Below, piece by piece: positions 1 to 12,600 of a stretch of DNA of 64,000 nt (the first letter of the stretch is position 1; each line of letters opens with the position of its first letter). The position numbers and the translations under genes are program-made. This DNA comes from Durusdinium trenchii (lineage: Eukaryota; Sar; Dinophyceae; Suessiales; Symbiodiniaceae). The stretch covers positions 146,052-210,051 of the forward strand of contig CAXAMN010008535.1 of assembly GCA_963970005.1 (NCBI GenBank), given 5' to 3'. The notes below the pieces were generated by a model that saw nothing but the letters and a program-made list of their open reading frames with translations, was not told the DNA's origin and did not search any database.

Positions 1-1977
1 AGAATCCGCTGTCAATACTGTACACCTATGCAATTGTACAGGCACAGATAGTTTCGGGGTATGCCGGGTATGCCAATATGCCAACTGTTCAACTCGTGTG
101 TTCTCCTGTTCATTGCGATGCTGGACAATCCAGCATCCAAGTTGACGTGTCGTCCTTTGTTTGGCAGGTGAGAGCTTAAGCCTGGAAGAGAGGCGCACTG
201 AGATGTCCAGTTCCCATTTTTGCGTCATGGATGTTTGAACACCATGAAGAACTTAGACTTGAGAAGGCATTTGAGGAAGATAGGTGAAGGACCGAAGTTG
301 CTATTCCAATTTTCCTCCCAGTAAACTCCATGTCATGCACAGATAGCCAAACGTTGGCGACGGGGGATCCCTATTTCCAGAATAGGCTCACAAGACTAGA
401 ACAAATGTTTAAACTTAAGCGACGCTGGTGCAGGGGAATTTCGTTTCTCAATAAAACCATGATTCCAGGCAAGAAGCACACTTGGCCCTAGGCATGTACA
501 TGGATGCAACACACCCTGTCTCAGCATCGAAGAAGCAAACCTGCGCAGGGCATGTTTAGTGTTGTTCCCCAGAGATGCATCATGTCCGATTGTATTTGGC
601 TCAAACAATAGGTTTGCAAAGCTGTTTTGAAATAGCTGGAGCACTTGCTCTCGTAACTTGCTTAGTGGAAGTTCTTAACTTCCTTGCAACAAAAGCAATG
701 GGCGTGAAGAAAACTACTTTCAGAGATGATGGCGGGAGGGTCTCAGGCCAGAGGACATGGAAAGACAAACTATATCACCATGTTTGAAACGGGCCAAGGG
801 GCAAGTTTGTTTCAGACCTGATGATTTATTCGTGTGTTTGCCTTTTCTTTTGCTTGCTGCTGTAGAGTCGACAATGCTGAACTCATGAGATTGAATGTTC
901 ATATTGGGCGAAACATCATCCAATGACTTCGGTAGAAACATGTCAAATATCGGAATTCTGGCATGTGGTATTTCTTCATGAACATCTATAGCTGCACACG
1001 GCACAGCTTGGCCAGGTGGCACAATCTTTAAATCATGCTTGGGAATTTTGGGTGGCTTGATTTGCATCGGTGCAGTCTCCGGCTCTGGATGGTATATGAG
1101 CTATTCTACTGCACAAGCATCGCTGGAGACAGCTGGAGGCCTCGAGGAGTGTGACATAGGGAGATTGCAAGCTTGCTCTAAACACCCGGAACTGTCTACA
1201 GTATCCATTTGCCAGCTACGCAGGTGAGTTTATGGCAAATATTCCGCTCTATGTGGAGTCAAGCCTTAAGCACCTGGATCAGTCTTTCAGCAATCTTTGG
1301 ATGGTACCCAACACAAAAGAGACAGAAGATGTTTTGACATGAAAACAATTAGAGACTCTATTTGCGTTTGTTTGCTAAGGCATCGCTTGGATCCAATTCG
1401 CTTTCATTTGAAAGCAGGACTGAGCATGCTGAATACCAGAGGTGTGGATGTGGCCACCTGGGACGGGATCTACCAAATTCGGAAACTTGAAAAAATTGCT
1501 ATTGATGTCCGACTGGTTTCAGAAATTCTAATATAATATAGCCTACTAAAGTTCCACGGGCTCAGGAACTACACGACCCCATTCTTGCAGAACTTTTTCG
1601 GTGACACCAAGTGTTGCTTGTCAAGCTTTTGGCGACCGCTGGAAACTATGTGGGAAAGCCAGGAATTGCGGAAGCACCGTGAAAGCACTTCTTTTCTCCC
1701 TTTGAGTTGTTTTTTGCCTTCGAAAGCATATTTATCACACATATTCTTGGCTTTAGACGTCCGCAAAGAGCGAAGGGATCAGGCCGGCCAGAGAGAATGT
1801 GGATCCTCCACGGCTTGCAAGGGCCTGCCTCAGCAGGTGTAGCTTGGCTTTCAGGCACTCCAACAATTCTCTAGACTCTAGGCACTCTAGGCACTCTAGG
1901 CTCTACGCAGAGGCGGACTTGGGCCCACATCCATTTTCTTCGTGCATCTCTTTCTCTTGTGTTCCTTTAGAAGGCCC
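1..1977. other. no supported gene; one weak minus-strand ORF
   Basis: No exon with convincing splice borders was found here. A minus-strand reading frame at 720-1067 stays open for 115 codons and begins with a proline- and lysine-rich peptide, but its third codon positions are AT-rich, unlike the convincing exons further on. It could be a relic or chance. A short tandem repeat of GGCACTCTA lies near 1878-1903. Confidence 0.3.
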
Positions 1978-2256
1978 CTATGTAAAGAAAGTGTTCGAGG
2001 TGGCCATATCCATGACCGGCAACTCGAAGAACGTGTCGTCACAAGACACAAGAGCTTCAGAGCAATCGGGCGCTGTTTCCTTGACGTGTGATTGCAGCAA
2101 TCCAAACTTGGACTTTGTTTGTTGTCCTTGGCCATGAACCTTGACGACAATGTAACCGTGTCCCCTCGGCAACCTCACCACCTGGGACATAGGTTGTATC
2201 CATTGGATTTCTCGATATTGACTTTGGTATAGTGCATGAACAGATACACCTACCAT
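1978..2256 (-). CDS. putative 3'-terminal exon, unknown protein
   Basis: The minus strand stays open from 2256 to a TAG at 1978 (92 codons). The second half (peptides such as GHGYIVVKVHGQGQQ and DDTFFELPVMDMATS) has the C/G-ending codon bias expected of dinoflagellate exons, while the opposite strand reads less naturally. The true 5' border is probably an acceptor AG inside the interval, so the start is uncertain. I do not recognise the protein. A plus-strand frame over the same bases (1972-2137) is a weaker alternative. Confidence 0.35.
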   Translation of the reverse strand: MVGVSVHALYQSQYREIQWIQPMSQVVRLPRGHGYIVVKVHGQGQQTKSKFGLLQSHVKETAPDCSEALVSCDDTFFELPVMDMATSNTFFT

Positions 2257-2344
2257 AGAGGCATGCAGAAAATCAACCCGTGGTGCACTTTGGACTCATA
2301 TTTGTGAAGACGCTACACGCTCATCACTCATGCTCCTTTCTCAG

Positions 2345-2588
2345 ATACGGATCAATGGCGACAGGGTCTTGCTCCACATTCAGGTGACCCATGGTGACCC
2401 TATTGTCAAGACTACCGGCTTAATGACTCCACTGAGGTTGCTATGGCGTGGCAGTGAACATGGGTTTCGATAAGGCAGACGTGGAGCCCTATGGCGGTTG
2501 GCAAGGCTTTCTCGATGCCCATCCTGGCAGCTGGGGCGACGACCGCATGGTGGGAGATGTCGTGTTGATGGACAAGGAGCCGTTTTGA
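2345..2588 (+). CDS. two putative exons of an unrecognised gene
   Basis: Exon one is 2345-2383: acceptor TTTCTCAG, 13 codons (IRINGDRVLLHIQ), donor GTGACC. Exon two is about 2437-2588: after an acceptor GAG it reads 50 codons with strong C/G-ending bias, including VAVNMGFDKADVEPYGGW and SWGDDRMVGDVVLMDKEP, to a TGA. The phases of the two do not join directly (0 then 2), so another exon or a different border is missing. Long minus-strand frames over 2380-2790 read less naturally. I recognise no family. Confidence 0.35.
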
Positions 2589-3492
2589 TCGCATTGCATG
2601 GCCGAACCGTCCGAACCCGCTGATGTTGCCAACAATGACTATCTACTGAAATCATGAGATATACGTCGGGAGGAAAAAGCATTTTTTCCTTCTGACCAGG
2701 TCTTGTAACACGTATAATATGTGGATCAGCCGCGGTCGAATTAAGCAGCCCATTTTGCGTGGCCAGTGTGGGACGTTGTTCAGTTATCACCCTTTGTTAA
2801 ACTTACTGTACAAGAATTATACAGCTTTGGAGGGAGGAAGTTGAACAGTGTGAGGTGACAAAAGTGTTTGCAGGATTCCACGAGGAAAGGATTGGCAATT
2901 TGGAACTTTCAAGAAGAAAAGCATATAGAGCATGAATTCAGGAGGCTTTGGAAAATATCTGAGAATATACATCCCTTGGACCCAATATGCGTTTCTTATT
3001 TATTATTGTTTCCATGCTCGTGTTAATTTGCTGCAAGGTTATACTTACTTGTGGGACAGAACCAGCGTCCGAGACCAGCTGATACAGAGTCCAGGACGCA
3101 GATGGCAACCCCACCGTGGTTGGAGTTGAGATTCTGGGCTGCGTTGGACCGTCGGTTCAGCTCAATGTGTCGCTAAGCCACTGTTCCATCTCCTTTTGTA
3201 CCAAACATGGACCTGATTGGTCGTGAATGAAACCCCAATGGTTGTGAGTCGCAACCTCTCGCATAATTTGATATAATTTGTTTGATGTTACTATTACTAT
3301 GTCATATTATGTCCATTTCGAGAACGCTGGCCGTTACAAGCTGCGAGAGTGGAGTTTGAATCCAACAAATGAATCTTGAGCGTTTTTTTCCATGACATTC
3401 TCTTGTAGTTTTCATTGTACTTTTTAACCTGGACCTTACACGTCCACGTCGCAGTAAGAAGAGGATGGTAATTTGTTTCGGTTCGGGTTGAG

Positions 3493-4260
3493 GACCGAAT
3501 TTACCAACGGCTCCAACACCAACTCTTGGATTGCCCGGCCCCTGGATGACGTCAAATACTTGCCCTTAGTGAGCAAAAGCGAAGGGGCGAACTTCGGCCC
3601 GGCCCGAATGGCATGGCTGGATATCACCTGGAAAACCGCCCCTCGGCCAATGACTGCACGAATTTGAAGCATCATGTTGCAGAAAGCCTTGCCTGTCGAG
3701 TTGTCTCATTGTCGGATCCCTTGTCGTGGACGGTCGGGTACATTGGCAGGACTTGCAACCCTTCCAATTTAGTTTCACTCCCATTATCATGTGGGACATT
3801 ACGAAGCCCAATTGCTTGAAGACACATGGCATCGTGCCGCTGTACGAGAATACCCGCGTGCCAACGGACGCAGAATATGAGCAGTTTTTGGCTGGGAATC
3901 CTCCTTGGAGTCTTGGCAGCCAAGAAAGAGGTATACAGTATTCAGGCTTGCAGCCAATGGGCATCAATGGGCTTTCCCTTCAAGACATGGTGTTAAGTTT
4001 GGTGACCCAACCTATTCCCCGACTCACACCCGCAGTGGCTAGAAATCTAGTCACAATCACTCAGTTCCAAGGTTCATCAAGAAACTCCCATTGGGTTTAA
4101 AACTTCTGGGGTCCCCAAAAGCAATTGTATCCGACTTGGGCCGTAACGTCCTAGGAACCCGGGACGTCGTGTTGGTGCTTGGCTAATTGGCTTCAAGCTT
4201 TGGTTCCTCTCGGAGCACTTGGCCTCGATGAACCTCAAGGCGACGGTCAAATTGTCAAAG
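3493..4260 (+). CDS. exon cluster of an unrecognised gene
   Basis: Three coding-like segments lie on the plus strand. 3493-3667 reads to a TGA and includes TNGSNTNSWIARPLDDVKY, almost all codons ending in C or G at the start. 3773-3930 has acceptor ATTTAG and donor GTATAC, with MWDITKPNCLKTHGIVPLYE and DAEYEQFLAGNPPW. 4198-4260 is exactly 21 codons (LWFLSEHLASMNLKATVKLS K) between CTTCAAG and GTTTGA. A possible fourth is 4110-4170 (SDLGRNVLGTRDVVLVL). Whether they belong to one transcript is not shown. No family is recognised. Confidence 0.35.
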
Positions 4261-4772
4261 GTTTGAGGTTGTTCGCCACCAATCAGAATTCAATTGCATG
4301 ACTTGTTTTGCCATGATGCAGAACCTGCGACCGTACCGCAGGGCGGCTTTATCTATTTGGTGGAGAGGAGACGCGTTGGAGATGCCAATGTTGGAAGTTC
4401 GAAGGGTGAATCGACATTTGTTGAGAGTATTTGCTTGGCTTTAAGCAATATCGAGCAAGCCTTCGGGCTTCGGGAAGCTTGCACAGGAATGACAGTGGGG
4501 GGAAACAAGTCAGCAGATTGACTACAAGGACGAAAGTTAAGTCCTCTATCTATATACTTCACACTTCACCCTTGCACGGGTTTGTAGATTTCAGCTGATT
4601 TCAGTGTGTTTTCAATCCACTCAGACAACTAAAGGCAGCAAGCTTATGACAAATTGTGAAGGCCATCATGCCAAAGATCAGGAAATCTCAAGACCGCCTC
4701 CCACTATTCCACTATTGCTACATAGTTGTTCTGAGAAGCATCTTGAAACCGGATGAATGGGCAGCTCACCAG

Positions 4773-5671
4773 GAGTACGGGTGTGTTCGTGGCATCGTCA
4801 GACATCACTGTGCAATCTTTGGCTCCTGATGCCAACGGGCAGATGACTGTCAAGCTCAGTGCGATGGCTTTGATCAGTGAGTCCAAGTCATGACATGTTT
4901 GTACAACTTGGTATAATAGTACAGTATAGCAACTTGTTGGTGACAGCGAAAGCACGGCAAGCCGGTTTGAAGAATTATCTGACAGTAACTAGGAAACCAA
5001 AGGCCCAAGATGAAAATTAGGTCTTTAGACCATAATGTTGACGGCCCGCTGGCTCCAGGATCAGTAAACCAACTAGGAATACTCGAGCCTTTCTTGGTCA
5101 GAAGAGGCAAGAACATGCTTTTTGTGGTGAGTGCCGAGTGCGACCAGGTCCCAAAGATGTTGATCATCCAGCGATCAGTGGATCGGCTGTTGTGGTTGCA
5201 CCGACCAATGAGTGGAGCAACATCACACAAGAGCTCAAGCAGGTGGAAGTCAATGGGCGACAAGAATTTTGGTAAAAACTCTGCCAGTACAATCTTTGCG
5301 TCATTTGGTTTGACCAAAGACTGCTTGTGGACCCTTCTCCCAGTCAGGCAAAAAAATCAACGTTTCAAGAGCAACATTTGTTCCGGGGTCTTGGGTACGG
5401 AAACCCCCAGCAAAGTAACCTGACTTATTGTAGTCTACAGAATAGCAATAAGGCCCATTTCATTCAGCTCCCGTCCTTTGGCCGTAAGGAGTTTATGCTG
5501 ACCTTCTTGTTTTCCTACTACAACCTGGAGCTTCAAGGCGTTTACATGGTCCCTCGCAGTGTGGTGCTCTCTGAATTGGATGAAATGGCCACGCGGGATG
5601 CCTTCACCAGTATCGTGTTGAACACTGTCTTTTCAGGCCAGATCGGTACTGGGGTCAATAAAGGAATTTGA
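4773..5671 (+). CDS. three in-phase exons, 3' end of an unrecognised gene
   Basis: 4773-4876 (acceptor CTCACCAG, donor GTGAGT) encodes STGVFVASSDITVQSLAPDA and more. It ends with one base that completes a codon with the first two bases of 5088-5242, which reads PGPKDVDHPAISGSAVVVA and TNEWSNITQELKQ before donor GTGGAA. That exon ends on a codon border, matching 5468-5671, which starts after CATTTCATTCAG and reads LPSFGRKEFMLTFLFSYYN to a TGA. Phase agreement across three exons is the main support. The minus-strand 147-codon frame over 4874-5317 is taken as a shadow. The product is unknown, and this may be the upstream part of the HET-like gene that follows. Confidence 0.4.
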
Positions 5672-5844
5672 GTACGTGGAAAGGATTAAAGTGTTGGCAA
5701 AATGGTTACCTGAAGAAAGATCTCGCTGCACATCTACAACCACTCCTACACGCTACGGCTACAACTCGATTTATATAATTGCAACTAGACCACTCCTGCT
5801 TCTACTGCTGTTCCTGCCACTGATATTGCTGCAACCACAGCTTT

Positions 5845-5926
5845 TGCTGCTGCGGCGGCGGCGGCGGCGCTGCTGCTCCTGCTCCTGCTCCTCCTCCTCC
5901 TCCTCCTACTACTACTACTGCTACTG

Positions 5927-5959
<33 letters not shown>

Positions 5960-6000
5960 CACTGCCGCTGCCTGTGCGACTACGACTACCACTACTCACT
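5845..6000. repeat. compound trinucleotide microsatellite
   Basis: Runs of GCG, TGC, TCC and TAC trinucleotides follow one another. Because the period is three, several frames stay open and would give poly-Ala, poly-Ser, poly-Gly or poly-Thr peptides. None is taken as a gene. Confidence 0.9.
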
Positions 6001-6504
6001 ACTCCTAAGTAGTGCTATCACTGGACCTTTGCCTTTGGTGTATTGGCAAATTGACTGAAGGGCCGGGAGCAAAGCACGTGATTTGCAATTCCAATGCTGC
6101 CACTTGCTCGGTCAGGTATACTCATGACTGGTGTCCTCGTGATTGGCTATCAAGCATTCAAACGGCTTGCAAAGATTGCCCAGGACACTTTGCACAGACA
6201 AACCTGGTTTTGATGCTTTTTGCTGGAGCTACGACGGGTGTAGTGCTACTACTAGGTTACGGCTACCAGTACATCTACTTGCTTGCTTGACTCCACTATC
6301 CCCACTCCCTTCTACCCATTTGAGAAAAATATAGCAAAATCATGCAAAAATCATACCCACCCCATCCGATCCCACCCCCCTCGTTAAAAGACTCCGGTAG
6401 AGTTTCTTGATAGGGGTCCCCCAAATGGGGGTTTGCGAGTGGGGAGACTACAGCAATATAGTAAAAACCTGCCAATGAACCGTCTCCCTCCCTTGTTGAC
6501 CAAG

Positions 6505-6645
6505 GAGCAGAGGCGAGCGCTGCATGTGAAGGTGCAGGATGGTTTGGCCTGCGCCAGTGAGATTGCCTACCCCATCGTTCTGGTGTGCGCCAGAGACTTC
6601 TTGACACTAAGTGATTCCGATGTCCGTTCTTGTTACCTGGCTGGA
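6505..6645 (+). CDS. HET-like gene, candidate exon 1 of those seen
   Basis: 47 codons, phase 0 to 0. It follows a good pyrimidine tract (CTCCCTCCCTTGTTGACCAAG) and ends at a GTGCTG donor. The peptide includes LACASEIAYPIVLVCARDF. The frame reads on to a TAG at 6664 if the donor is not used. Confidence 0.45.
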
Positions 6646-9600
6646 GTGCTGAGCTTGACCTTTTAGGTTCCCAAGATCTGTGAGTTCGAAGTGCTGTACC
6701 ATGCGGGAATAAAGTCTGATTCCGCAACTGCAGAGGATTCCGCGATTAGGCTTCCGAAACTGGGATTCCGCCACTGCATCGGGGTTCCGCAACCTGGAAT
6801 TCCGCAACTGTCAGGATTCCAAAACTGGGAGTTTGCACCTGTTTGGATTCCGCAACTGTCAGGATTCTGCAACAGTTCGAGCAGCAACCACAGGCCCCAA
6901 GCATCCAAGAAAATGCAAAAACGGGCGGGGTCGGTGGGTGGGGGGGGGGCGATTGCCAGCGTTGAAATTGCAAACCAGGCCACAACCTCAGGCCGACTCA
7001 GGCCCGAAGCATCCAAGTGACAGCAAGCGCAAGCCACGTGCCTGGATGCCGCAACTGGGCTTCCGCCACCGCTGGGATTCCGCAACTCTCTTGACTCCGC
7101 AATTGTTTGGACTCCGCAACTGGGATTCGAGCAGCAACCACAGGCCCGAAGCATCCGGATGGGACTCTCAGTTTTAGAACACCACTTTCAGAAACCTAGT
7201 TTCAGAATACCAATTGCAGAATCCAAGTTTCAGAACCCTAGGCCCTTCAGAATCCGACCGATTAGTTTCTGAATCCGGCTCTACCATGCGGTGTCTTTTC
7301 CTTTACCTTTGTCAAGAGGACAGAAGGGACAGCAGTGTTTTGGTTCGACTTTGATCGATGCCGTCGCCTGAGGCCACGAAGGCTTGCGACTGAAAGGCTT
7401 GCTGAAGTTCTTGGACACCAAGGAATTGCTTTCAGGATTCAAGAGGCTGGTTTGCAGGGTTGTTTTCACCAAGACTACAGGGTAGTTGTGGAAGCACTAT
7501 ATTATTATGAGAGTCAATTGCATATTGTGCACGGATACATAAGATAGATTGTTTAAGATATAATATAGTCCACTTGTTTCATGAATTTGCATACGTTGCT
7601 GTATCTCTTGAAACCCTTTCCAGCTTCTTGCCAGGACCGGAGGACAGATTGTGTTCTTCTCCTATGAATGGCAGTCCTGGACCAAACTCGGTCCAAGCGA
7701 TTTGCAGCTGCGATGGATGCGAAACAGCTTGAAACTCTACGCTGCAGAGGCAGGGATTGACGTGCCTTGACAATAAAATCTGAATGCATGGGGAGCAGGC
7801 GCACCCAAGCAGCAGCAATCCCGAAGGTTTCCAATGTTTGGAATCGGAGCCACATGTTCAGTCTATTTTTCTACTTGCCTCATGGCAATGGCAGTGGCCA
7901 TGCGCAGATCCCACCTTAGAAACAAACTAGTGCAAAATTAGACAACAACGCTATGACAGGCGTGAGCTTGAAAAAACTGATTTTCGCAGCATCTCAGGTC
8001 GGCAATCTGTATGTTTGGTTGGACATCCTGGCGATTCCTCAATGTCATGTTGGCATGAAATCTTTGGCGGTGAATACTTTGTACGTCGGACCACCACTGC
8101 ACAAAATGTGTTTTCTTTGTTGTGTTCTTTGCATGGTACTCTGTAGTTTATTTGATTGCACTCCAGAAAGAAAAAACATTATATATAGTGAGATATTCCT
8201 GAGTTTCTTGTATCTATCCTTTCAGTATTTGGGCCCCATGACAGTAAGCTTTTACAGCAAGTACTGCCCAAGATCAATACAAGGTCTATGCCTCGTCCAC
8301 AAGTGCCTTCATTGTCATTGCACCAGAGGGGAACCATGAGAATCTCGACAGAGCATGAGATTGTCGCTCCTTTGTCGTCTTCGATGAAAAGATTGGTCAG
8401 GACAAACAGAAAATACTCAAATGGTTTGAACAGATGTCCTATCATTTTCAGGTTATGACCAGCAGGAGATGTGTATTTTCGTTTGTTATTTTTCCTGTCA
8501 CCCACACCCATGCAATGATCACCCACACCATGTAGTTAGTTCTTTGCTTCCACCCAGCGAGTCCTTTTTGGCTCCTGCTTAGAGCACCGAGCTGGACTGA
8601 GGAACACCGGTGTGCCCTCCAACTTGGAGACTTATCGGAGCCGGGTGTGGACACGTGTAGAGCAAGTTGCCATGTTTGCAGCCAACGGGCTTCAAAAGAT
8701 GTACATCGCAGAAGAAGGAGGCCAGGGATTTGGTGATGTAAGATGTGATGTTCAAAGATCCACATGTTCAGTGTAGACGTGGCTTTATTTTGTTGAACGG
8801 TAGTTGGGCGGCCATACGCGGCCAAATTTCAAACAGTCCCTGTCAATGTTGCGAATGCACATGTGAGATTTGTTTTCCATTTTGCAATGCATTTCATGAT
8901 GAGAGCGGATAGATGACATTTGAGTCACACCGCAATCGAATTTCAATTCTCAAATCCGGCCGAAGGGCCCTTGAGTCACGTTCGGCGACGACCTTCGCCA
9001 CCCGCTGGCATCGTGAGAAAGGACGCATCGCGGCCTTCGAGTTCTTTTTCTTTGGTTGCTTGGAACTTCGTGAGTTCAAGTACTTCGAGATTGGTAGCGG
9101 AGCCCAAGACGATCCTCCCGGAATTTGACCAGGGTGAACTTTTTGTTTGAGGACGCCTATAGGGTAATCCTGGCCGGTGAGAATTGGCTCATCTTAAAGA
9201 TCACGTTCAGCAAGGCAGTCACAAATGAGTGGTCAGCAAAGAAGACAGCGAGATAGACAAGAAGGTGAACAACCAGTTGATGTCCCCATACCTCCTTCTC
9301 CTCCACGTGCAGCGAATGGAGCAAGTCCAGGAACTCCCTCCTCTGGCTCCAACAACTATCGTGGATTGGATAGTGGCTTGGCAAAGGCCGCACCATCGGC
9401 CGAGGGGCTAACGCAAAGTGGCTATCGCAGCTACAGAAGACGATTGGAATTGTATGCCCTGCAGTGTCGTCGACGCTCAACGGACGCTGAGATTGAAGGT
9501 GCTCTTTTGGTCATCAGCCTCCTCAAGGACACTGTTTGGGATGCAGCAGAACAAATAGATTTGAAAGAAATCACCAGTGGAACAAATCCGTTCGCACCTT

Positions 9601-12600
9601 TGTTCACTATGATGGACCAGCTATTTCAATATGGAGAACAAATTGAGGTTCCATATCGGTGTGAAGAGTTCTTTCAAAGCTTCAATCGTCAGAAGGGAGA
9701 AGAAATGCAAGCATACCTCATTCGCCACCGCACTGCTTTGAAGAAACTTCGAGAGGTAAAGATCGACATTCCACCACTTCTTGCTGGATGGCATTTGTTG
9801 ACCCGAAGTGGAACTCCAAAATGGACACACGTGCAAGTGAAAGCATTGTGCAAAGGCGAGCTTGACTATGAAGAAGTCCAACGAGCTTTGCTTCGAATGT
9901 TTGGTGGAGATCACAAACCAAACACCAAGGACATTGGACCTGTGGCCAAGTCATCCAAAGACGAGTTCTTCTACGAGGAAGACTATGATGAGGAGTTCTA
10001 CTACGAAGGAGAAGAAGAAGATGATTGGCATGAAATCTACTATGAAGGTGAAGAAGATGAAGAAGAAATCCCTGAGGAGCTTGAAGAGGCATACGAAAAC
10101 ATGGATGAAGCCTACATTTCCTACTTGGAATCACGAAAAAGAATGAAGGAACTTGCCCTGGCTCGTGGCTTCTACCCCGTCGTAGCCATTGGTCCTGACT
10201 TCGACCATGGCAAAGGAAGCAAAAGCGAAAGAAAGGGAAGCTCAAAGGGCAAAGGAAAGAGTAAAGGAAAAGGAAAAGGAAAAGGCAAAGGAAAAAGCAT
10301 GTTTCCTCGACGCCCAATGCATGGTCTTCGAAAGCCACCATCATCGTCGACCACGACCTCCTCCGAGTTGAGATCAACCCTGACCGGTTCCAATTCTTCT
10401 CATGGACCGAGGTTCAAACGATATCGAGTGCAAGCACAAGGTGTCAAAGAAGTTGGCGGTGAAGAGGTGACCATGGTGGAGGAACTAACGGAAGAGTGCT
10501 TTCAAGAGGACATCTTCTTCGCCACCCTTGCTCCAGGTCACGCAATTGTGGATTCAGGTGCAACAAGAACACTGGTCGGAGAAGAAGTGTGGAAAGAATG
10601 GGTCGAGCACTATGATGAAGGCCTACTTGGACCTCTCCGTACTCAGGCACAAAAGCGATCCTTCAAGTTCGGCGGCGGAGAGATGCTTGAATCCAACTAC
10701 GAAATCTCCTTCAACGCCTTGGTGAAAGGTCAAAAGTTGCCCATCACGGTTTCAGTGGTACCTGGGCACACTCCCTTCCTGTTGGCGAGACCTGTGCTGG
10801 AACAATGGGGGGTGAAACAAGACTACGCCAGTGGCAACATGAAGGTGGCTCAATCCGAATGGTTTCAACCAAGTCGGGGACAAAAAGGCCACTATGTCTT
10901 GAACTTGTTGGAATATCATGAAGACGAACAAGAGATGAACTACATCACGGAAGAAGAGGTCTTGATCTCGACAAGTCCACTGGAAATTGAACCGCCCTGT
11001 GAGACAGAACCGTCTGACATTGCAGAGCAGATCCTCATGGAGTCCGAAGCCAATGAAGTTGAAGAGATGTCTCAACAAGTTTTGCAGCGCCTTCAACAAG
11101 AAAGAAAATTGATCTTCTTTGAGGTCTATGTGGATGAAGGCAACCTGGCTACAGAACTGTTGAAACGCTTTCCAGACTGTGAGGTCGCCACTTTCAGCCT
11201 ACCTCATTGGGACTTTGAAAAAGAAAATGACCGAAAAGCATTCCTCAAGTTGGTGAGAGAACAAAAGCCTCACTTCATCTGGTGTGCACCACCGTGTACG
11301 AAATGGTCACCAATGCAAAGGCTCAACATGATCAAGGCCGAAAAGCTAGCCTACATCCTGGAATTGCAAAAGCAAGAAGAAAAGCAACATTTGAAACTGG
11401 TTTTGGATGTCACCGACATCTGCAACTGGGAGATCAATGCCGGCATGGCCATGGAGCATCCTCATTTAGCTATGTCATGGAAGACGAAAACCTTGGAGTC
11501 CATGGATGGTTATGATGCAATCTGCAACCGATGCAGGACCGGCTTGTGCTACTATGATCGCATGGGAAACTATGTCGGAAAGGTCAAGAAACCTACGAGG
11601 ATTCGCACAAACAGCCAAATGGTCTTTGAAGCACTTGATCTTCCATGTGAATGTCTTCCTGGAGAGCATGTTGCTATGGATGGAAAAGCAGAAAGCTTGA
11701 AGAAAATGCAAAACTACGAAAGAGGCTTCGTGAAAAGAGCAGCAAATGCCATCTATCAGGAGATGGAAGAACGATGGCGACAAAGAGAGATAGCCAAGAT
11801 CTATATGGTTGAAGAGCAGGATGAGAAAAACAAAGTGAAGAATGCATCCAACATCACTGAGGAAGAGAAGAAGCTGATGAAGACCCACAGCAAGCAAAAC
11901 CTACAGGTCATCAGCAAACTGCACAAGCAACTTGGACATCCAGGTGTAGATCGGATGATCAAAACGCTTAAAGATGCAGGTATGGATGAGTCTCTGATCC
12001 GATGTGCCAAAGACTACAAGTGTGAAGTATGTGAGCAACAGGCACAACGGAAATTGGAGAAACCAGCTTCACTGCCTCAGGCCAGTCACTTCAATGAATG
12101 TTTGGAAGCCGATGTTTTTCACATCCGCTGGAATGGAGAAAAGCGAAAGGTTTTGGCCATCCTCGACATCTATTCCAAGTACGAAATCAATGCAGTGTTG
12201 GAGAGAGAAACTGAAGAAGCTGAATTGAAGATACTTCGTGAACAATGGCTTCAAACTTTTGGTCCTCCAGAACGATTCAGAACAGACCAGTCGGGAGCAC
12301 ACATGAGTCAGAAGTATCTGGACTTCTTCGACCAAAACAACATCAAGCTGATCCTCGTGCCCAAAGAAGCTCACTATAGAATGGGATCAGTGGAAAGACT
12401 CCACGCTGTGAGAAGAATGCAGCTGCTCAAAATGCAAAAAGATGAACCGAATGTACTCCTTGAAGAAGCTGTTCCAGTTGCTTGTCATCAACGAAACCGC
12501 CTTCGTTCAGTGCATGGCAGCTCACCATACCAAATCGTTTTTGGACACAATCCTCAATCGAACGGTCTTTGTGATGAACCGCACTTGTCCAAACCGCTCG

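Noticed and set aside
4874..5317. 147-codon minus-strand ORF
   Set aside because: Overlaps two plus-strand exons that have phase-compatible splice borders and better codon bias.
5676..6008. 110-codon plus frame and 65-codon minus frame of poly-Thr, Ser, Gly and Ala
   Set aside because: Products of the trinucleotide microsatellite; no coding bias outside the repeat.
7553..7855. 100-codon minus-strand ORF
   Set aside because: Antisense shadow of the exon at 7624-7761, whose peptide carries the HET-like SYEW motif.
8894..9150. Several ORFs of 60-76 codons in the left LTR, repeated at 16520-16728
   Set aside because: Identical in both LTRs by duplication and overlapping in several frames; no sign of translation.
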